DNA of 64,000 nucleotides from Planctomycetaceae bacterium (GCA_002726205.1 PBSL01000013.1:70096-134095); one strand, 5' to 3'; positions 19,801-24,396 are shown, numbered from the stretch's first letter. Notes: a model not told the origin generated them from the sequence alone. Program-made: numbers and translations.

Positions 19801-22446
19801 CGAGAACACTGCATCCCCGGACCCGTGGGCCTCGTTGGGTCCGCTGACGCCCCGAACGACGTCGAGGTTGTTGTCCATGATCCCGGTGACCGTCAGTTCT
19901 TCTCGCCCGATCTGCACGTTGAAGGGCAGAGTCAGGGAATCGAACCGCGCACTGTCCTCGACGGTGATGGTTGTCTGCGTGCTGTTGATCGTGGCCGCCA
20001 ACAGGCTGCTGCCCATGGTTCCGATGTTATTGCTGTCGATGACGCTGCCCTGCAGGACATTGGTCGCCTCGACGACAAGCTGCTCGCCGATCAGTTCGAT
20101 GTGAATCGCATCACCAACGTAATTCGTCGTCGTGTCGTTGTCGTCGAGCGTATTGATCAGCGTGTTGTTGCGAACATCGAAAGTCCCAGTCGCCTGATCG
20201 ATCAGGGTGAAAGCCACGCCCGCGCCGATGTTTGCGTCGAACAGGTTCGCATCAGTCACGACGTCGTCACCGCCGATCTTGACATTGAAGGCCGGTGAAC
20301 CATGGTCCACCTGGTTGGTGTCGGTCGCCCGCAACACGAAACCGCCGGCCGCGTTGGCCGCGAAGACGTTCTGCGTCACATCGGCAAGCAACACGGTGTT
20401 TGCCGGCAGTTCGGCCCGCAGTCCCACGCCGCTGTTATTACTGATCGTGTTGGCCCGGATCGCTCCCTGGGCCATTTGAATCGTTCCGCCACCGGAATAG
20501 ACCCCGGTGCCGGTTGCTCGACCGTCGGCGCCTTCCAGCAGAAACATCGAATCGTGCTGCACGGGCAAATCGATTCCGTGGCTGCCGGCGACGCTGGTGC
20601 CAAAGCCCCGCTCGACTGTCAGCACGTTGGTGCTGCCATCGATCCCGGTGACCTTCATCTGCTCATCTTCGATCCGGATCAGGAAATCATACAGGCCGGT
20701 GCCCGGATCTGGAGACTCCAGCAGCAGGAAGGGGCGCACGTCGTCGACGGTTACCGAGAGCTGCACCAGGTTCATCGACGCATCCAACGCCGCGGTGGCA
20801 ACCTGTACGTGGTAGTTACCGTTGGCGGCAACATTGCCGGTCACACCTTCGATGTAGATCAGGTCCCCGGTCGCCAGCCCATGGCCATCAGAAGAAATAC
20901 GGATCTGGTCATGGTTGCTGGCGCCGACGATCGCCCCGACCTCCTGGCCAGGATCGTGGAAATACAAGGTGCGTAGATTCGTCGCTGAATCGGCGTTGAA
21001 CACTATCCCGTCGCCGGCGTTGCTCGAGATCGTGTTCCCGAACACGCGGCCGCCCAGGTTGCTGTCGGTCAGGTCGAACTGCATCCCGTTGGTCGCATTC
21101 CCCAGCACCCGGTTATTTGTGAACACGCCATAAACGTTGCTGTCGTCGGCATGGAGCACCAACCCGCTGCCGACGTTGTTTCCGGTCAACAGGTTGTTAT
21201 CGACAACCAGCCCTTTGGTCGCCGTCTGGTCAAGCGTCACCGACACGCCCTCGATCCGAACGTTGTCGGAGATCGAAATTTCGCCTGTGACCGTCTCGCT
21301 GAAATCAACCTGCAACCCGTCCGACCCTGTCGCTCCCTCCAGGCGATTCCCTTTGACACTGATATCGATGATCGCCGAGGGGACGATCCACTCACCGCCG
21401 CTGACGTAGGTCCCGTCACTTTCGGTGGCGAAGACATCATCACCGGCAAGATGCGCCGTCGCCGATGTGCCGCTGACACCGCGCGACACCGTCAGCGTGC
21501 TCCCCTCGATCGACAGGACCTCAAGTCGTTCGGAGCCAATCCCGATGGTCAGTGGCAGCACCGCCCCGGTACGAAGCAACTCGATGTTTTCAACCGTCAG
21601 CGTCGTCTGGCTGTCGTCGATCCCCGCAGCGAGTGGCGAGCTGTCGACGGTGAACGAGTCACCATTGACCACCGTGATCACGCGTTTGCCGTTGACCGCC
21701 GAATTTCCGACCACACCGGAAATCTGCACCACGTCACCGGTCGACAGGCCGTGATTCAACGATGACACCGTCAGCGGGTTGGTGCTCGACACTCCGACCG
21801 CCGGAGAAATCACCCCCCGCTCACCGGCCACGGCGTCCACGCTGAAGCCGTCGGCAATGTTCCCGTCGACGTTGAACTCTCTGACCGTCGTGCCGTCCAG
21901 CGAGATCCGTACCCCGGCGCCGGCATCTCCGCCGAATGTCGAATCCACGATAGTCACCGCGTCGATGGTGGAATCGTGAAGAGTGATCTTGACCCCTGCA
22001 CCGTTCTCACCGGTGATCGTCGCAGCATCGATTACGAGGTCACTGACGGTCACGTCCTGCAGGTTTATCTCCAGGCCCGCATCGCCATTGCCAACGGCAA
22101 TGACCGACTGAAGCGTGATCGTATCCAGGACGAGCTTCGACGTGTCATCGCCGGCAAGATCAATCGAGATCGCTGATCCCGAAGCCGGTGCAATGTCAAC
22201 CGATCGAATTGCCAGCGTATCGAACTGAGGATTGCCCAGGGTTCCCGTGCCGATCATCGCCTGCGTGTCGATCGTGACCGGTTGGTCAACGCCGACCGAT
22301 TCGATCACCACCGAACTCAGAAGCGTGCGATCCTCGAGTTGCTCGACGGCGCTGGTCTGGGTCTGGCGTTTCCGCACGACTCCACGGCGGTACCGATCCC
22401 GTCGCCAGGTTCGTCGCATCGAGTCAATCCACGATGTCAACAACAT
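1..22446 (-). CDS. Giant mosaic extracellular repeat protein (C-terminus beyond window)
   Basis: A single frame without a stop runs from an ATG at 22446 to the left edge, giving at least 7482 residues. The frame is closed upstream by a TGA at 22471-22473, and a GGGAGAGAG ribosome-binding site precedes this ATG; a second ATG at 22419 has none. Order of modules: a basic N-terminus with LEDRTLL (residues 37-43), a long parallel beta-helix region (about 45-1500), an array of two alternating short modules (about 1640-3660), Ig-like domains, three CSLREA-like/beta-helix blocks, three Calx-beta domains, then RTX repeats up to the edge. All these families are typical of secreted or surface proteins. 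The RTX part should bind calcium outside the cell, and the whole is probably an adhesin or matrix protein; that role is inferred. The frame is the same at both ends, so no net frameshift is present. Which anchor or secretion signal ends the protein cannot be seen. Confidence 0.93.
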   Translation of the reverse strand, partial: MLLTSWIDSMRRTWRRDRYRRGVVRKRQTQTSAVEQLEDRTLLSSVVIESVGVDQPVTIDTQAMIGTGTLGNPQFDTLAIRSVDIAPASGSAISIDLAGDDTSKLVLDTITLQSVIAVGNGDAGLEINLQDVTVSDLVIDAATITGENGAGVKITLHDSTIDAVTIVDSTFGGDAGAGVRISLDGTTVREFNVDGNIADGFSVDAVAGERGVISPAVGVSSTNPLTVSSLNHGLSTGDVVQISGVVGNSAVNGKRVITVVNGDSFTVDSSPLAAGIDDSQTTLTVENIELLRTGAVLPLTIGIGSERLEVLSIEGSTLTVSRGVSGTSATAHLAGDDVFATESDGTYVSGGEWIVPSAIIDISVKGNRLEGATGSDGLQVDFSETVTGEISISDNVRIEGVSVTLDQTATKGLVVDNNLLTGNNVGSGLVLHADDSNVYGVFTNNRVLGNATNGMQFDLTDSNLGGRVFGNTISSNAGDGIVFNADSATNLRTLYFHDPGQEVGAIVGASNHDQIRISSDGHGLATGDLIYIEGVTGNVAANGNYHVQVATAALDASMNLVQLSVTVDDVRPFLLLESPDPGTGLYDFLIRIEDEQMKVTGIDGSTNVLTVERGFGTSVAGSHGIDLPVQHDSMFLLEGADGRATGTGVYSGGGTIQMAQGAIRANTISNNSGVGLRAELPANTVLLADVTQNVFAANAAGGFVLRATDTNQVDHGSPAFNVKIGGDDVVTDANLFDANIGAGVAFTLIDQATGTFDVRNNTLINTLDDNDTTTNYVGDAIHIELIGEQLVVEATNVLQGSVIDSNNIGTMGSSLLAATINSTQTTITVEDSARFDSLTLPFNVQIGREELTVTGIMDNNLDVVRGVSGPNEAHGSGDAVFSTSGGNLGRGFALLVEEDSAIEDLFFTNNTVVNNADDGFKLRREDEGRMQMINQRPGQRRAVTIRDNTFIGNGFNAPNETLTPSTSEQRGAGIDIHAINGSIDLQDLEIVGNVIEGNLGTNTSGILLRAEADARILVDIEDNRIRYNAADGIELSSRQNDSTDVRQIGGTWTKNTITDNSDHGIEIIGRHGLFDMISEMVLVSGAETIVTPLFIGIEGVDPVDGKDLGNIIESNSLDGITVNSTGFISFSNNSVKYNGTGGIDIDPGGSQTTSIKASDISENLGIGIDVNATSTVVVTIRENLIRNNIDSDTGDAVVTGDGIELQTGTTGTLHVTATGNFIEGNDGRGVDLLNLGVTQLKIGDPTLPMDSGRNHIVGNLHEGVYVVNTADSAQTQDVASTVPLLQGGPVGAAPDIMLHVDTNTMEDNGQGTGFTGTGLVMRAGSVGGGSTDWGTRDPSGDVVRRGGEGGGIATGVGSNDGDPTMGNGRVNARIANNTYEGNYGNDFLIEAFKSTVDPPTTTGTWNETDFIINSFSSDPLSRVNLVFTGNTGNGLIGGSGGAAYSNAEPDFKSRQGDKTPPGIFSGGRARSACLIPNNEIDPFGIQIPPGAPGGAGGFMFPGMGAELTWRVLIGFDTVGPGPFDAFDLGSDFSAGGGCGWDIVGTELDGFVSETATTLVVEDVDVFVGGAEPPGGGPLAAPGFTIQVGREEMFVEDVVPDPNPVSTKATLTVRRGHRGTPILSHLSGTAVGMFTFPDPELATFPLPDIVDVTPEIRNTDAGIVEITFSEDMQNVGIDDFALAFDDGTVSTSGVITGATHIRPDGTKDPVTITSIGVGSYLVDGDQVTISGILGNGAANGVYSVSNVTANTFDLGVDEVQMLELTGSPTGGTFTLEYQQPTNEVQRIEMAGLPMDGHFALGFRPPVGGTEFTEPIEYDATAAEVQAALEGPAVPTIDPGDVLVTGGPLAGMNEVQEIGITGAAVGGDVFTLTYLHPATVLPSNIDDVQTSITVNNAAEFVGSYGGPLDVPFSIRLDDEEMVVSNVSGNVLTVSRGDNGTAPEPHTLGTKVREIQQTLPIEVNAPAYRAENEVQRMQLGAFPDDQFRLSFLHPDTQAGLLSAQINDQDTTVIVPVEDFNAMTDAFGGALPTGILPDGQQFNIRIDDEEMRVTAVDTSTATHTLTVVREFNGTSLATHNALAEIHYIETTGLLSYLATADDSRNDLQSITMNGDPDGGTFTLTFLHPATVPTTLDGPIDNLLTTTIIPVDDVTEMTDGFGNTLVGAEPFNIIIDRGTADEEMMRVIAVNDVANTLEVVRAVNGTTAAPHLDGIQVFEVQTTRPIAFDAPADDTANEVQRIALTNGADGGSFTLTLLHPEAIPADLHGRNENQQIAMSGNPDGGQFALSFESPTAANSTLAVEILAPSPTSIEVADGMQFTTPTPFPVRIDDEMFTVTNVSVNTLTVTPGDLDSSPATHALGASVVEMVTTVQLNHDATAAEVQTALENLVAVGVGNVIATQGPLPGTPVDVEFVGVLAAQPIGVLHSDSRLLTELAVHTDENADITTSQEGMSGTDAGEPSIYVVDVDQMLDGNGAVVPDGALAGPDQFRIRIDDEEMLVTAVDRVENTFTVARGENGTSDVVHAIGVPVHYVETTGAISVPATDVQVGAALEALDQLIATDFAVSGGPLEGTPIDVAFTGDLKGYDLVTMTADGGLLTEGGAPHDDEDVDVTEQAAGVLSVETALEELDEILDGTTLDGVIDDQQVSIDVVDVTVFDLGRQPLPFTVRIDNEDLQVTGIVGSTLTVIRGYHETVRTVHNDGTDVKNNVDVSGGDLPDDFVEVEFVGTLEHTNIAEMISDNRLLTDAGTHVDETADVFTETEGALSVETAMERLPSINGPETDINVVGGPLGTSGIFFTFRGPILGSRNIVELYGDEVPNHVPPSPPGHSDSISITTVNQGVLSVQKALVKLGGIDNGSVLVITDEAAPNPPAALPFLPIQVEFTRDLGAANHPLLEANYIGGQNSTAVIDVTSIQDGLRRAPLEVEFVGLLANSDLPLLEAATNEIELIAPDDYLVQWTPEGEDTVEDPWNDDITTPLPPSQDPMLATPAPDDWYCFTDVTVQCETFLTGVNEMQLITGHSLDPDNELGSGSYRLRFNGVTTGLIQYNAAANGGFGSVQSRLQALNSIGEDNVVVNGGPLATGIGETGTGSMMVEFVNQLANKSLEMLEVIDVTLNDNNSAVGVTRYRTGDEPGMGLTALEIVHGGFQTVELPFDADASFVQQELERMATIAVPRGQITEATNATPVLVTSAGHGLTNDDVIFIEGASVDGERTRIVGGMSQVGTTVTVEDGSAFTNAVEFTVRVDAEDMVVEIVAGDTLTVRRGANGTTPTVHVDGRRMLHIENTAINGRRQVTVINENMFSLHHVGGADLVGDGDYAGRGRWSKMGNVEVSGGPLPGAGMNIQFGGDLSHVDVGELNPDGALLTGGTNPDAVITTLTQGEGITAGGDYVGGGRWIKNIKLGPDGSNLSVRGTNDIQEISFAQNNLPTGGTFTLSFKEMATDPIAFDATAADVANALNDEVNVSSIGAGNVLVTGGPLPQVAVRVEFIKLLKCLDQPEMVLDGSLLSGISSPAGAISTVQEGDGKQYTIGFDTNESQRIVLNGATGGTFALQFDATGAGVLETAALVYDATAPQVQAALEGLGTITAGDVIATGGPLPATPVDIEFVGQYALTPMNLMVIEDAPLGNPALVGTTGSVNVITDGRRVTDGDGKYILSVMTDDEGPPTSDILEERLTQLVDGSGNTLNIGAQDAWTRDSVGANGSFTAVTPAIQHTAVGVITLDFDESVTGVDIEDFILQRNTGSGPVNVSLAGLPVTTVSETRYTLDLNLKTGTAGDYTLFLVDTDPVTPILDAAGNQSAGTSVGWTTNITAPTASFAAITTPRQTSSGVVTINFSEDVTGFDIGDLALSRDGQSLSLDALSLTPVSPTQYTIDLSIGSTDTPEGTYELTVVAADSAVVDDAGNPLPNDSSVAWVMDTTAPEADILDVTPDPRTTDADIVNVIFDEPVDRLTVDIADFALTLDGSPIDMVTAGVTVQAEGAGDFLERYTIDLRNVTDVNGSYVLQLTASGSAIVDEAGGSLVTDASDAWAKTASDTTSPTADIIDIDPDPRIAPVEFVTVSFSEDVTGVDIADFALTRDAVAVDIGSLSTIEITPRRYAIDLSSVTGTDGSYVLTLSATGSNITDGVGNLLAVAATDDWVKGNTGPLADIVDVTPDPRITPVASVAINFTDPISGLPSDVTGLDVGDFELRRDGLLLDLGVVTLTAFNGNQYELDLSNVTSADGTYDLRLDADSSGVETLVGSSPLVVDAVESWVTDTTIVVNSELDLVDATPLGDGNVDVDLVTSGKQITLRAAIQEANQLPGPDVISLPEGNYVLTLPGVGEDFSVSGDLDIRQDLTIVGGGSAVTTIDADGLERVLQVFGGVTVHLSGVTITGGAVVGSEDGGGIRSGGDLTLEDVVVTGNSAQDSGGGINSAGSLSVIQSTVSLNTSGGDGGGVRNTGTLSVSNSTVSGNQSGLDGGGLVSISAGEATLSNVTFSGNTALRDGGAIHNEATMFLGNTTIAHNTAENTGAGISGVGQTTLQNTLVAQNNATLSFPDVAGTFITAGNNLVGNNSGADVSFPAGAPNANGDFVGSPLSLVDPFLDPTLMDNGGQTHTHLLLMGSPAIDGGNNAGLGSSVSTEQRGAGRVLDGPDLDTVATVDIGAVEFGNFYVNSLDDLTDTTPLGDGLVDGDILTLGKQITLRAALQEANALQGQNTIILGSEVYTLTMTAPDTENPTVDIVDITPDPRDTVVSVVAVNFSEDVLNVDTTTDGAPDFVLTRDVGMGPQVIPLTGIVTQQVSNSQYTLDLSSVTDVDGMYLLTFDATAGSIVDLAGNPLVDDAEDAWLTGPDTYPPTADIVDLVPDPRSTDAGLVTVNFSENVSNVDLGDFTLEIDFGGGGGPANIPLAGTPFVQVSPSQYTLDLTGTLTSNNGTYTLTLVAAGSGIQDSSANPLAGDAVETWVRGVDTVPPTADIVDVVPDPRITNVGLVTIDFSEPVTGLDLGDFSLTRDAGSGPVNVPLTGVVLTALSGSEYTLNLNSVTGFDGTYLLTLVASGSGIQDMVPNLMIADASDSWTRGEASDGAGDLDITDTTGTLEIIGVGGTVIDANGIDRIFQVQENVGAILRNLTLTGGSVTGSSEGGAVYNSGSLVISEVTVSGNQSEASGGGLFNTLGGLLTVDESVVTSNTALNGAGIYNNDNGTVSVRNSSVNDNTASNDGGGIYNDLDANVEVINSDVIGNAAVGQGGGIYNNDAATVTVTNSRLSLNTAEDGGAIFNELVSVLDITNSTFATNQASDDGGAIYNDDGIVTSTRSIFSGNAAVDGGGVLYNASNGEVTSADDTMALNTAGGRGGGADNFGTLAISAGTLTDNTAVDGGAIASSRQLDVSGSQITGNEASSRGGAVFGDDAGVINVTTSILSENISDGDGGAVYAMDNGDVTISFSTLKDNRAEANGGGVFNATNPSLLVSESLLTGNHAEGDGGGIYNNDLGDATVVNTTLGENTATNGAGIANTGQFALTHSTVYANDAEVAGGGVFNAPTVPDVMQMRNTIVARNTAVADNDVSGTGYQSDGHNLVGDQGTVTAFGGNGDQVGTTGSPLDPSLFDLQLNGGPTETHGLQFGSPARDSGDNSLPPTTDQRGFTRVFDGDGDGTATIDIGALESGFVVSSYIDTTDVSPDDGISADSDGNSSLRAAINEANASPGGDTIILPAGTFLLSLTGRDEDAGWTGDLDITGDLDILGAGAGETIIDADGIDRVFHVFNGVTLNISGVTITGGDAGITAIGGGLLNRGTVTLADSDVSGNLASRGAGVFNTGSLSADNTTLRQNFANLQGGGIYNFQTGELDGGVAAGATTLRVDDAANFPSTGTFDLRIDAEVLTVSGVDGDVFTVTRGAQGTTDAAHPNGATVSLVGGGVVVVSDTTVSGNTANAQGGGIFNEASLTIARSEVVENVSDSRGGGIYNATLTAVLGQAALASSSTITLVDSAPIPAMTPFNIFVDDEGMSVTSVNGNQFTVVRGVSGTVASPHNVGAEIRLSGQSTATINRSTVADNTAHSSGGGVFSEDTLVIATSTISSNAAGVGGGLASNGDATMINSTVTANTAVYAGGLASDGGRFELENSIVASNTATGDDADIRGRFVSEGNNLIGDAGSSVGLVHLENEDQVGSSGSPFDPVIDPVLRDNGGATRTHRLLPSSPAIDAGDTTGSDETTDQRGAVRPTNKDSDIGSFEMTFLSLDTSDVSIIEGTTGSQSVNVSVILSAPSVETISVDYTTVDGTAFQGSDYQATQGTVTFQPGELTQNIVVMINGDLSVEPTESLFVELSDPENADLLDTQAVVSILNDDTAVTVSDPSVVETDAGTVDLVFTISLVEPIDAIQAITVNYATANGTATAGSDYTAASGQVVFTDPTDPAQLSQTVTITVDGDGDVEPHETVLLDLSTTVNIEDGQGEGSILNDDSSFLLDTPSIAEEDFGTVLLDFAVTLAQPSAVPVTVEFQTSDGNEVQEVVLTGGPTGGDFNLTFGLETTGAIPFDATAAAMQAELESLTNISGGDVLVTGGPLDIAAVNIEFIGLLAGNDVAELSVATNNLSGGATPGVDISTLFGSATAGNDYDALNAVTVTFNPNETLVTTSVTVNGDVLLEPDERIFATLSNATKDGVADAAAILNGGSPGVGTILDDEDPPDIWEISLIPGTPDTIEVLLNSVLFLSTTDLVTMLPLTGDQPGIRDDLFIVDFVGGNPIPSNGLQLDGVSETGADVVQLINAGAGFTTVDYTITGDGAASISLDASSISYVNVEAMVDHTAASDRMITLDSGFAGDHEMLTRNASGTGNSLIESTGASSFGVFSFQNPATSLVINAGPGDNRLTMTPMDPLLAVAVTVNAGDGDDTVDASTYPDSLTISGDAGDDLLGGGLGDDIVNGGTGDDSPGGGGGDDQIFGGSGTDTIVEVADADFVLLTTSLTVDDGLVSQTDSLDAIELAELSGGAGDNVLDASGFGGSVILNGGDGNDTLYGAASDDELNGGDGTDRIEQTVDGSQTLTNTTLTGAGTDSFSAVEEFVLNGGLGNDTIDASSYDLGSVSLFGTDGDDRLTGGGGGDSLDGGDGNDKLNAKDGDDVLTAGDGNDTLFGGFGNDLLTGGEGNDKLLANTGDDTLYGGPGDDRLRGSIGDDIIDGGDDYDKLIAWLGADDGVTVYVTDTTLSGDIGNDQLLSVELISIVGNDEANKFSAVEATLPVMFFGGNGADTLIGGLGNDYLNGNSGNDTFDGREGDDKLVGGGDRDLMYGGEGNDTVNGQGANDTIRGGLGNDKLKGGDGYDRLYETGDWDFVASDSQLTGMGTDIVQTVEDLKLIGGASANSIDASAFSGQVILWGSGGDDTMSGGLGDDRINGGPGNDEISGNEGSDTIFGGSGDDIIDGGGDADILYGQRDNDSLTGGEDDDLVYGDDGDDTVKGNEGDDVLFGGKGADAMQGHAGADTMNGNSGRDTMLGSLGDDSLRGGNDHDLMF
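2475..3820 (-). repeat. Three Calx-beta domains, the third interrupted by a module insertion
   Basis: Three units show the Calx-beta pattern: an E.G strand, V.Y.T.DGTA..GSDY, a V.F..GE....V.V..D...EP.E.F.V.LS segment, and an ILNDD or ILDDE end. They occupy about 3485-3820, 3140-3480 and 2475-3135. In the third, the conserved TSDG and SATAGNDYD segments, normally adjacent, are separated by about 104 residues (2697-3008) that form a copy of module B described for 11480-17515. Calx-beta domains bind calcium in several families and often lie next to RTX repeats, as here. Confidence 0.75.
3930..9700 (-). repeat. Three CSLREA-like modules with SGGGI(Y/F)N-type beta-helix repeats
   Basis: Three starts of the type VNS..D..D..PLGDG followed by LRAA(I/L)(Q/N)EAN lie near 9500-9690, 8320-8500 and 5390-5530. 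After the first and third come many short repeats of the form (D/S)GGG(I/V)(Y/F)N.G.L...NST(V/I)..N.A, the parallel beta-helix pattern of polymorphic outer membrane proteins. The blocks close with a segment like NNLIGD...S..DP.L.DNGG.T.TH.LL.GSPAIDAGD (near 8520-8690, 5590-5760 and 3930-4110), resembling 'choice-of-anchor' endings. The second block is split from its helix repeats (about 5800-7150) by three Ig-like domains. The domain names are matched by eye. Confidence 0.72.
7200..11430 (-). repeat. Bacterial Ig-like domain repeats in two groups
   Basis: Units of about 100 residues follow the pattern D..PP.ADI.DV.PDPR.T....V.V.FSE.V.G.DI.DF.L.RDG, then YTLDLS.VT..DGTY.LTL.A.GS.I.D.AGN.L. Five units lie between about 9690 and 11400 and three between about 7280 and 8330; a further copy sits near 17340-17510. 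Such domains usually serve as rigid spacers or adhesion units in surface proteins. The two groups are separated by the first CSLREA-like module (about 8500-9690). Confidence 0.78.
11480..17515 (-). repeat. Array of two recurrent protein modules (about 55 and about 75 residues)
   Basis: This part of the giant protein alternates two modules. Module A has the pattern (I/V)DDEEM.VT.V..N.LTV.RG..GT....H..G; recognisable copies lie near 17580, 16640, 16235, 15850, 15400, 14900, 14370 and 12650. Module B has the pattern NEVQ.I.L.G.P.GG.F.L.F, then DATAAEVQ.ALE.L and a TGGPL.GTPV.VEFVG strand; copies lie near 16950, 15270, 14780, 14100, 13230, 12440, 12050 and 11690. Copies differ enough at DNA level that this is old duplication rather than a recent tandem array. 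More copies of A occur near 21470, 20600, 19835, 4800 and 4420, and one of B near 2850. No function is known to me for either. Confidence 0.8.
22315..22347 (-). other. LEDRTLL N-terminal signature of planctomycete surface proteins
   Basis: Residues 34-44 of the giant protein read VEQLEDRTLLS and follow a strongly basic stretch (many R and K in residues 10-30). Planctomycete giant extracellular proteins commonly carry an LEPR-XLL or LEDRxLL motif at this place, after a basic segment and before the first beta-rich repeats. It is thought to take part in export or sorting, but its mechanism is not established. Its presence supports the chosen start region and the assignment to planctomycetes. Confidence 0.8.
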
Positions 22447-22878
22447 CAACTCTCTCCCGTTACATTCAACTCACGCCATGACCGATAACGAGCGCAACAA
22501 TCCACGCCGGGTAGAAATCCGGTTCGGTTCGCTGGCGAGTCCATTCGCCAAGAGCATCTCGCGGTCATACGCAACGATCCAAAATCTGCGATTTCGCAGT
22601 TCGTCTTCATCTTCAGCCAGTCAATGGACCGCTTGCCGGACACCATCCGGGCACCCAACAGCGACACCAATCGTAAATAGAGTGGGGAATGTATTGCTTT
22701 TCGCGAATTCGCGGAACACGAATTCACGTGGAATCCGAGAATACGAGAAAACCACTCGGTCGCGACGGAATAGACAACCGGCGCACTGGATAACCCCAAT
22801 TCCTCGTCCGACATTCGCCAAAAAGCCCTCGATCGCGATGAATTTCCGGGCAATTCGTCACACGTTCGCAAAAAAGCG
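22447..22878. other. Intergenic region upstream of the giant gene
   Basis: These 432 bases lie between the stop of the M32 carboxypeptidase gene and the start of the giant gene, both on the minus strand. They are richer in A+T than the flanking genes. A 150-codon minus-strand frame covers the region, but its composition is unlike the neighbours and it matches no family I know. Contents worth noting: a T-run just after the carboxypeptidase stop (near 22867-22872 read on the minus strand), and the perfect palindrome CGCGAATTCGCG at 22702-22713. The promoter of the giant gene should lie here, but no convincing -35/-10 pair was found. Confidence 0.5.
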
Positions 22879-24396
22879 TCACAGTTGGTAGATCGCACGA
22901 AACCGGTTGTTCAGGTGCGCAACCAGCGGCTCATGCGTCAGGTCAGTGCCAGTCACCACCTTCACAAGGGTGTCGGCGGGAAACTGTCGTCCCCGCCGAT
23001 GGATTTCCTGGGTCAACCAGGTTTTGAGTGGTTCGAACTCACCACGGGCAAATTGTTCGCCAAGCGGGCCGATCGCTGTTTCTGCCGTATCAAAAAACTG
23101 GGCCGCGTAGATGTTGCCCAACGCGTAGGTGGGAAAGTACCCGATCAACCCGGCACTCCAGTGAATGTCCTGCAGACAGCCCTCGGCGTCGTTCCCGGGC
23201 GTGATCCCGAAATCGCGAGTGAATGTCTCGTTCCAGGCACCGGGAAGATCCTCGGGTTGCAGGTCTCCGGCGATCAGCTGCCGTTCAATCTCAAACCGCA
23301 GCATGATATGCAGGTTGTAGGTCACCTCGTCGGCTTCCACACGGATCATCGAGGGACGCACATCGTTGATGGCCGTCACGAAACGCTCTCGCGAGACGTC
23401 CGCCAAAGCCTCGGAGAAGGCAGACTGAACCTCCTCGTAGAATCCGTCCCAGAACACCCCGCTGCGACCGACGAAATTCTCCCACATCCTTGATTGTGAT
23501 TCGTGAATCCCCAGCGAGCAAGAATGGCCCATCGCGGTTCCGTACGCTTCTCGATCGAGCCCCTGTTCGTAGATGCCGTGCCCGGCCTCGTGCATCGTCC
23601 CGAAAAATGCGCCGGGAAAATGTCGCGGATCGTAACGGGTGGTCAGGCGGCAATCGCCCGGCCCGAATCCGCTGCAGAACGGATGAGCGGCCACGTCGAG
23701 GCGACCCTCATCGAAGCAAAATCCGATCATCGCGGCAGCCCGCATTCCCACCGTTCGCTGTGCGTCGACCGGATATTCACGAACCAGAATCTCCCTCTCC
23801 GGCTGCACACGACTGCCGCGAATCGCTTCGAGCAGGCTTACAGTCTCCGCTCGCAAGGGAGCAAACACCGCGTCGACCCATGCGGATGTTGCTCCCGGCT
23901 CGTATTCATCCAGCAACGCATCGTAGGGCTCGCCGCCGTCGGCGAATCCTACCGCGTCGGCTTCTTCTCGTTTCAATGCCACGACCTGCTGTAACCACGG
24001 CAGAAAACTCGCAAAATCCTGTTCCCGGCGGGCTGATACCCAGGCCTGCTGTGACAGTGTCGTCACTCGCGAAAGCTCCTCGACGAGCCTGCGCGGCAAC
24101 CGGGTGGCGCGGTCGAATTCACGCCGCGCATTCCGCACATTCACAGCCATGGCTCCATCGCCATCACCGAGGTCATCAAGCTCCAGCTCCGCGAGCAAGT
24201 CGCCCAGACCGGGATCGGTTGCTTCGGCATGCGTTCTGCCGGCCAGCAACGCCAGTTGCTCGGATCGATGGGCAACCCCTCCGGGCGGCAGGTACGTCTG
24301 CTCGTCCCATCCCAGCACACTGCCGCACGACTGCAACAGGGCCGTCTCGCGCAGGCGGGCCAGCAGGGCCTCGTATCGCTGGGCCAGTCCCGACAT
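22879..24396 (-). CDS. Carboxypeptidase M32 (Taq carboxypeptidase family)
   Basis: The 505-residue product starts MSGLAQRYEALLARL and shows the zinc-binding HEAGH motif in GTMHEAGHGIYEQ, followed by the family segments SLGIHESQSRMWENFVGRS and VRPSMIRVEADEVTYNLH. M32 enzymes are cytosolic metal-dependent carboxypeptidases that remove C-terminal residues from peptides; about 500 residues is the usual length. The start at 24396 is chosen because a GGAGGTGA ribosome-binding site precedes it; the frame stays open for 53 more codons upstream, but that part is arginine- and proline-rich and not family-like. No signal peptide is seen. It lies 182 bases downstream of the M81 gene on the same strand and may be co-transcribed with it, which would suggest a shared role in peptide turnover. 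Confidence 0.93.
   Translation of the reverse strand: MSGLAQRYEALLARLRETALLQSCGSVLGWDEQTYLPPGGVAHRSEQLALLAGRTHAEATDPGLGDLLAELELDDLGDGDGAMAVNVRNARREFDRATRLPRRLVEELSRVTTLSQQAWVSARREQDFASFLPWLQQVVALKREEADAVGFADGGEPYDALLDEYEPGATSAWVDAVFAPLRAETVSLLEAIRGSRVQPEREILVREYPVDAQRTVGMRAAAMIGFCFDEGRLDVAAHPFCSGFGPGDCRLTTRYDPRHFPGAFFGTMHEAGHGIYEQGLDREAYGTAMGHSCSLGIHESQSRMWENFVGRSGVFWDGFYEEVQSAFSEALADVSRERFVTAINDVRPSMIRVEADEVTYNLHIMLRFEIERQLIAGDLQPEDLPGAWNETFTRDFGITPGNDAEGCLQDIHWSAGLIGYFPTYALGNIYAAQFFDTAETAIGPLGEQFARGEFEPLKTWLTQEIHRRGRQFPADTLVKVVTGTDLTHEPLVAHLNNRFRAIYQL

Noticed and set aside
13-22247. Long plus-strand open frames opposite the giant gene (up to about 430 codons)
   Set aside because: They are antisense shadows of a repetitive, GC-rich coding frame; their products are low-complexity and match no family, while the minus frame gives continuous recognisable domains.
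22446-22898. 150-codon minus-strand frame between the giant gene and the M32 gene
   Set aside because: It overlaps the end of the M32 gene, has no ribosome-binding site or family resemblance, and its composition looks random.
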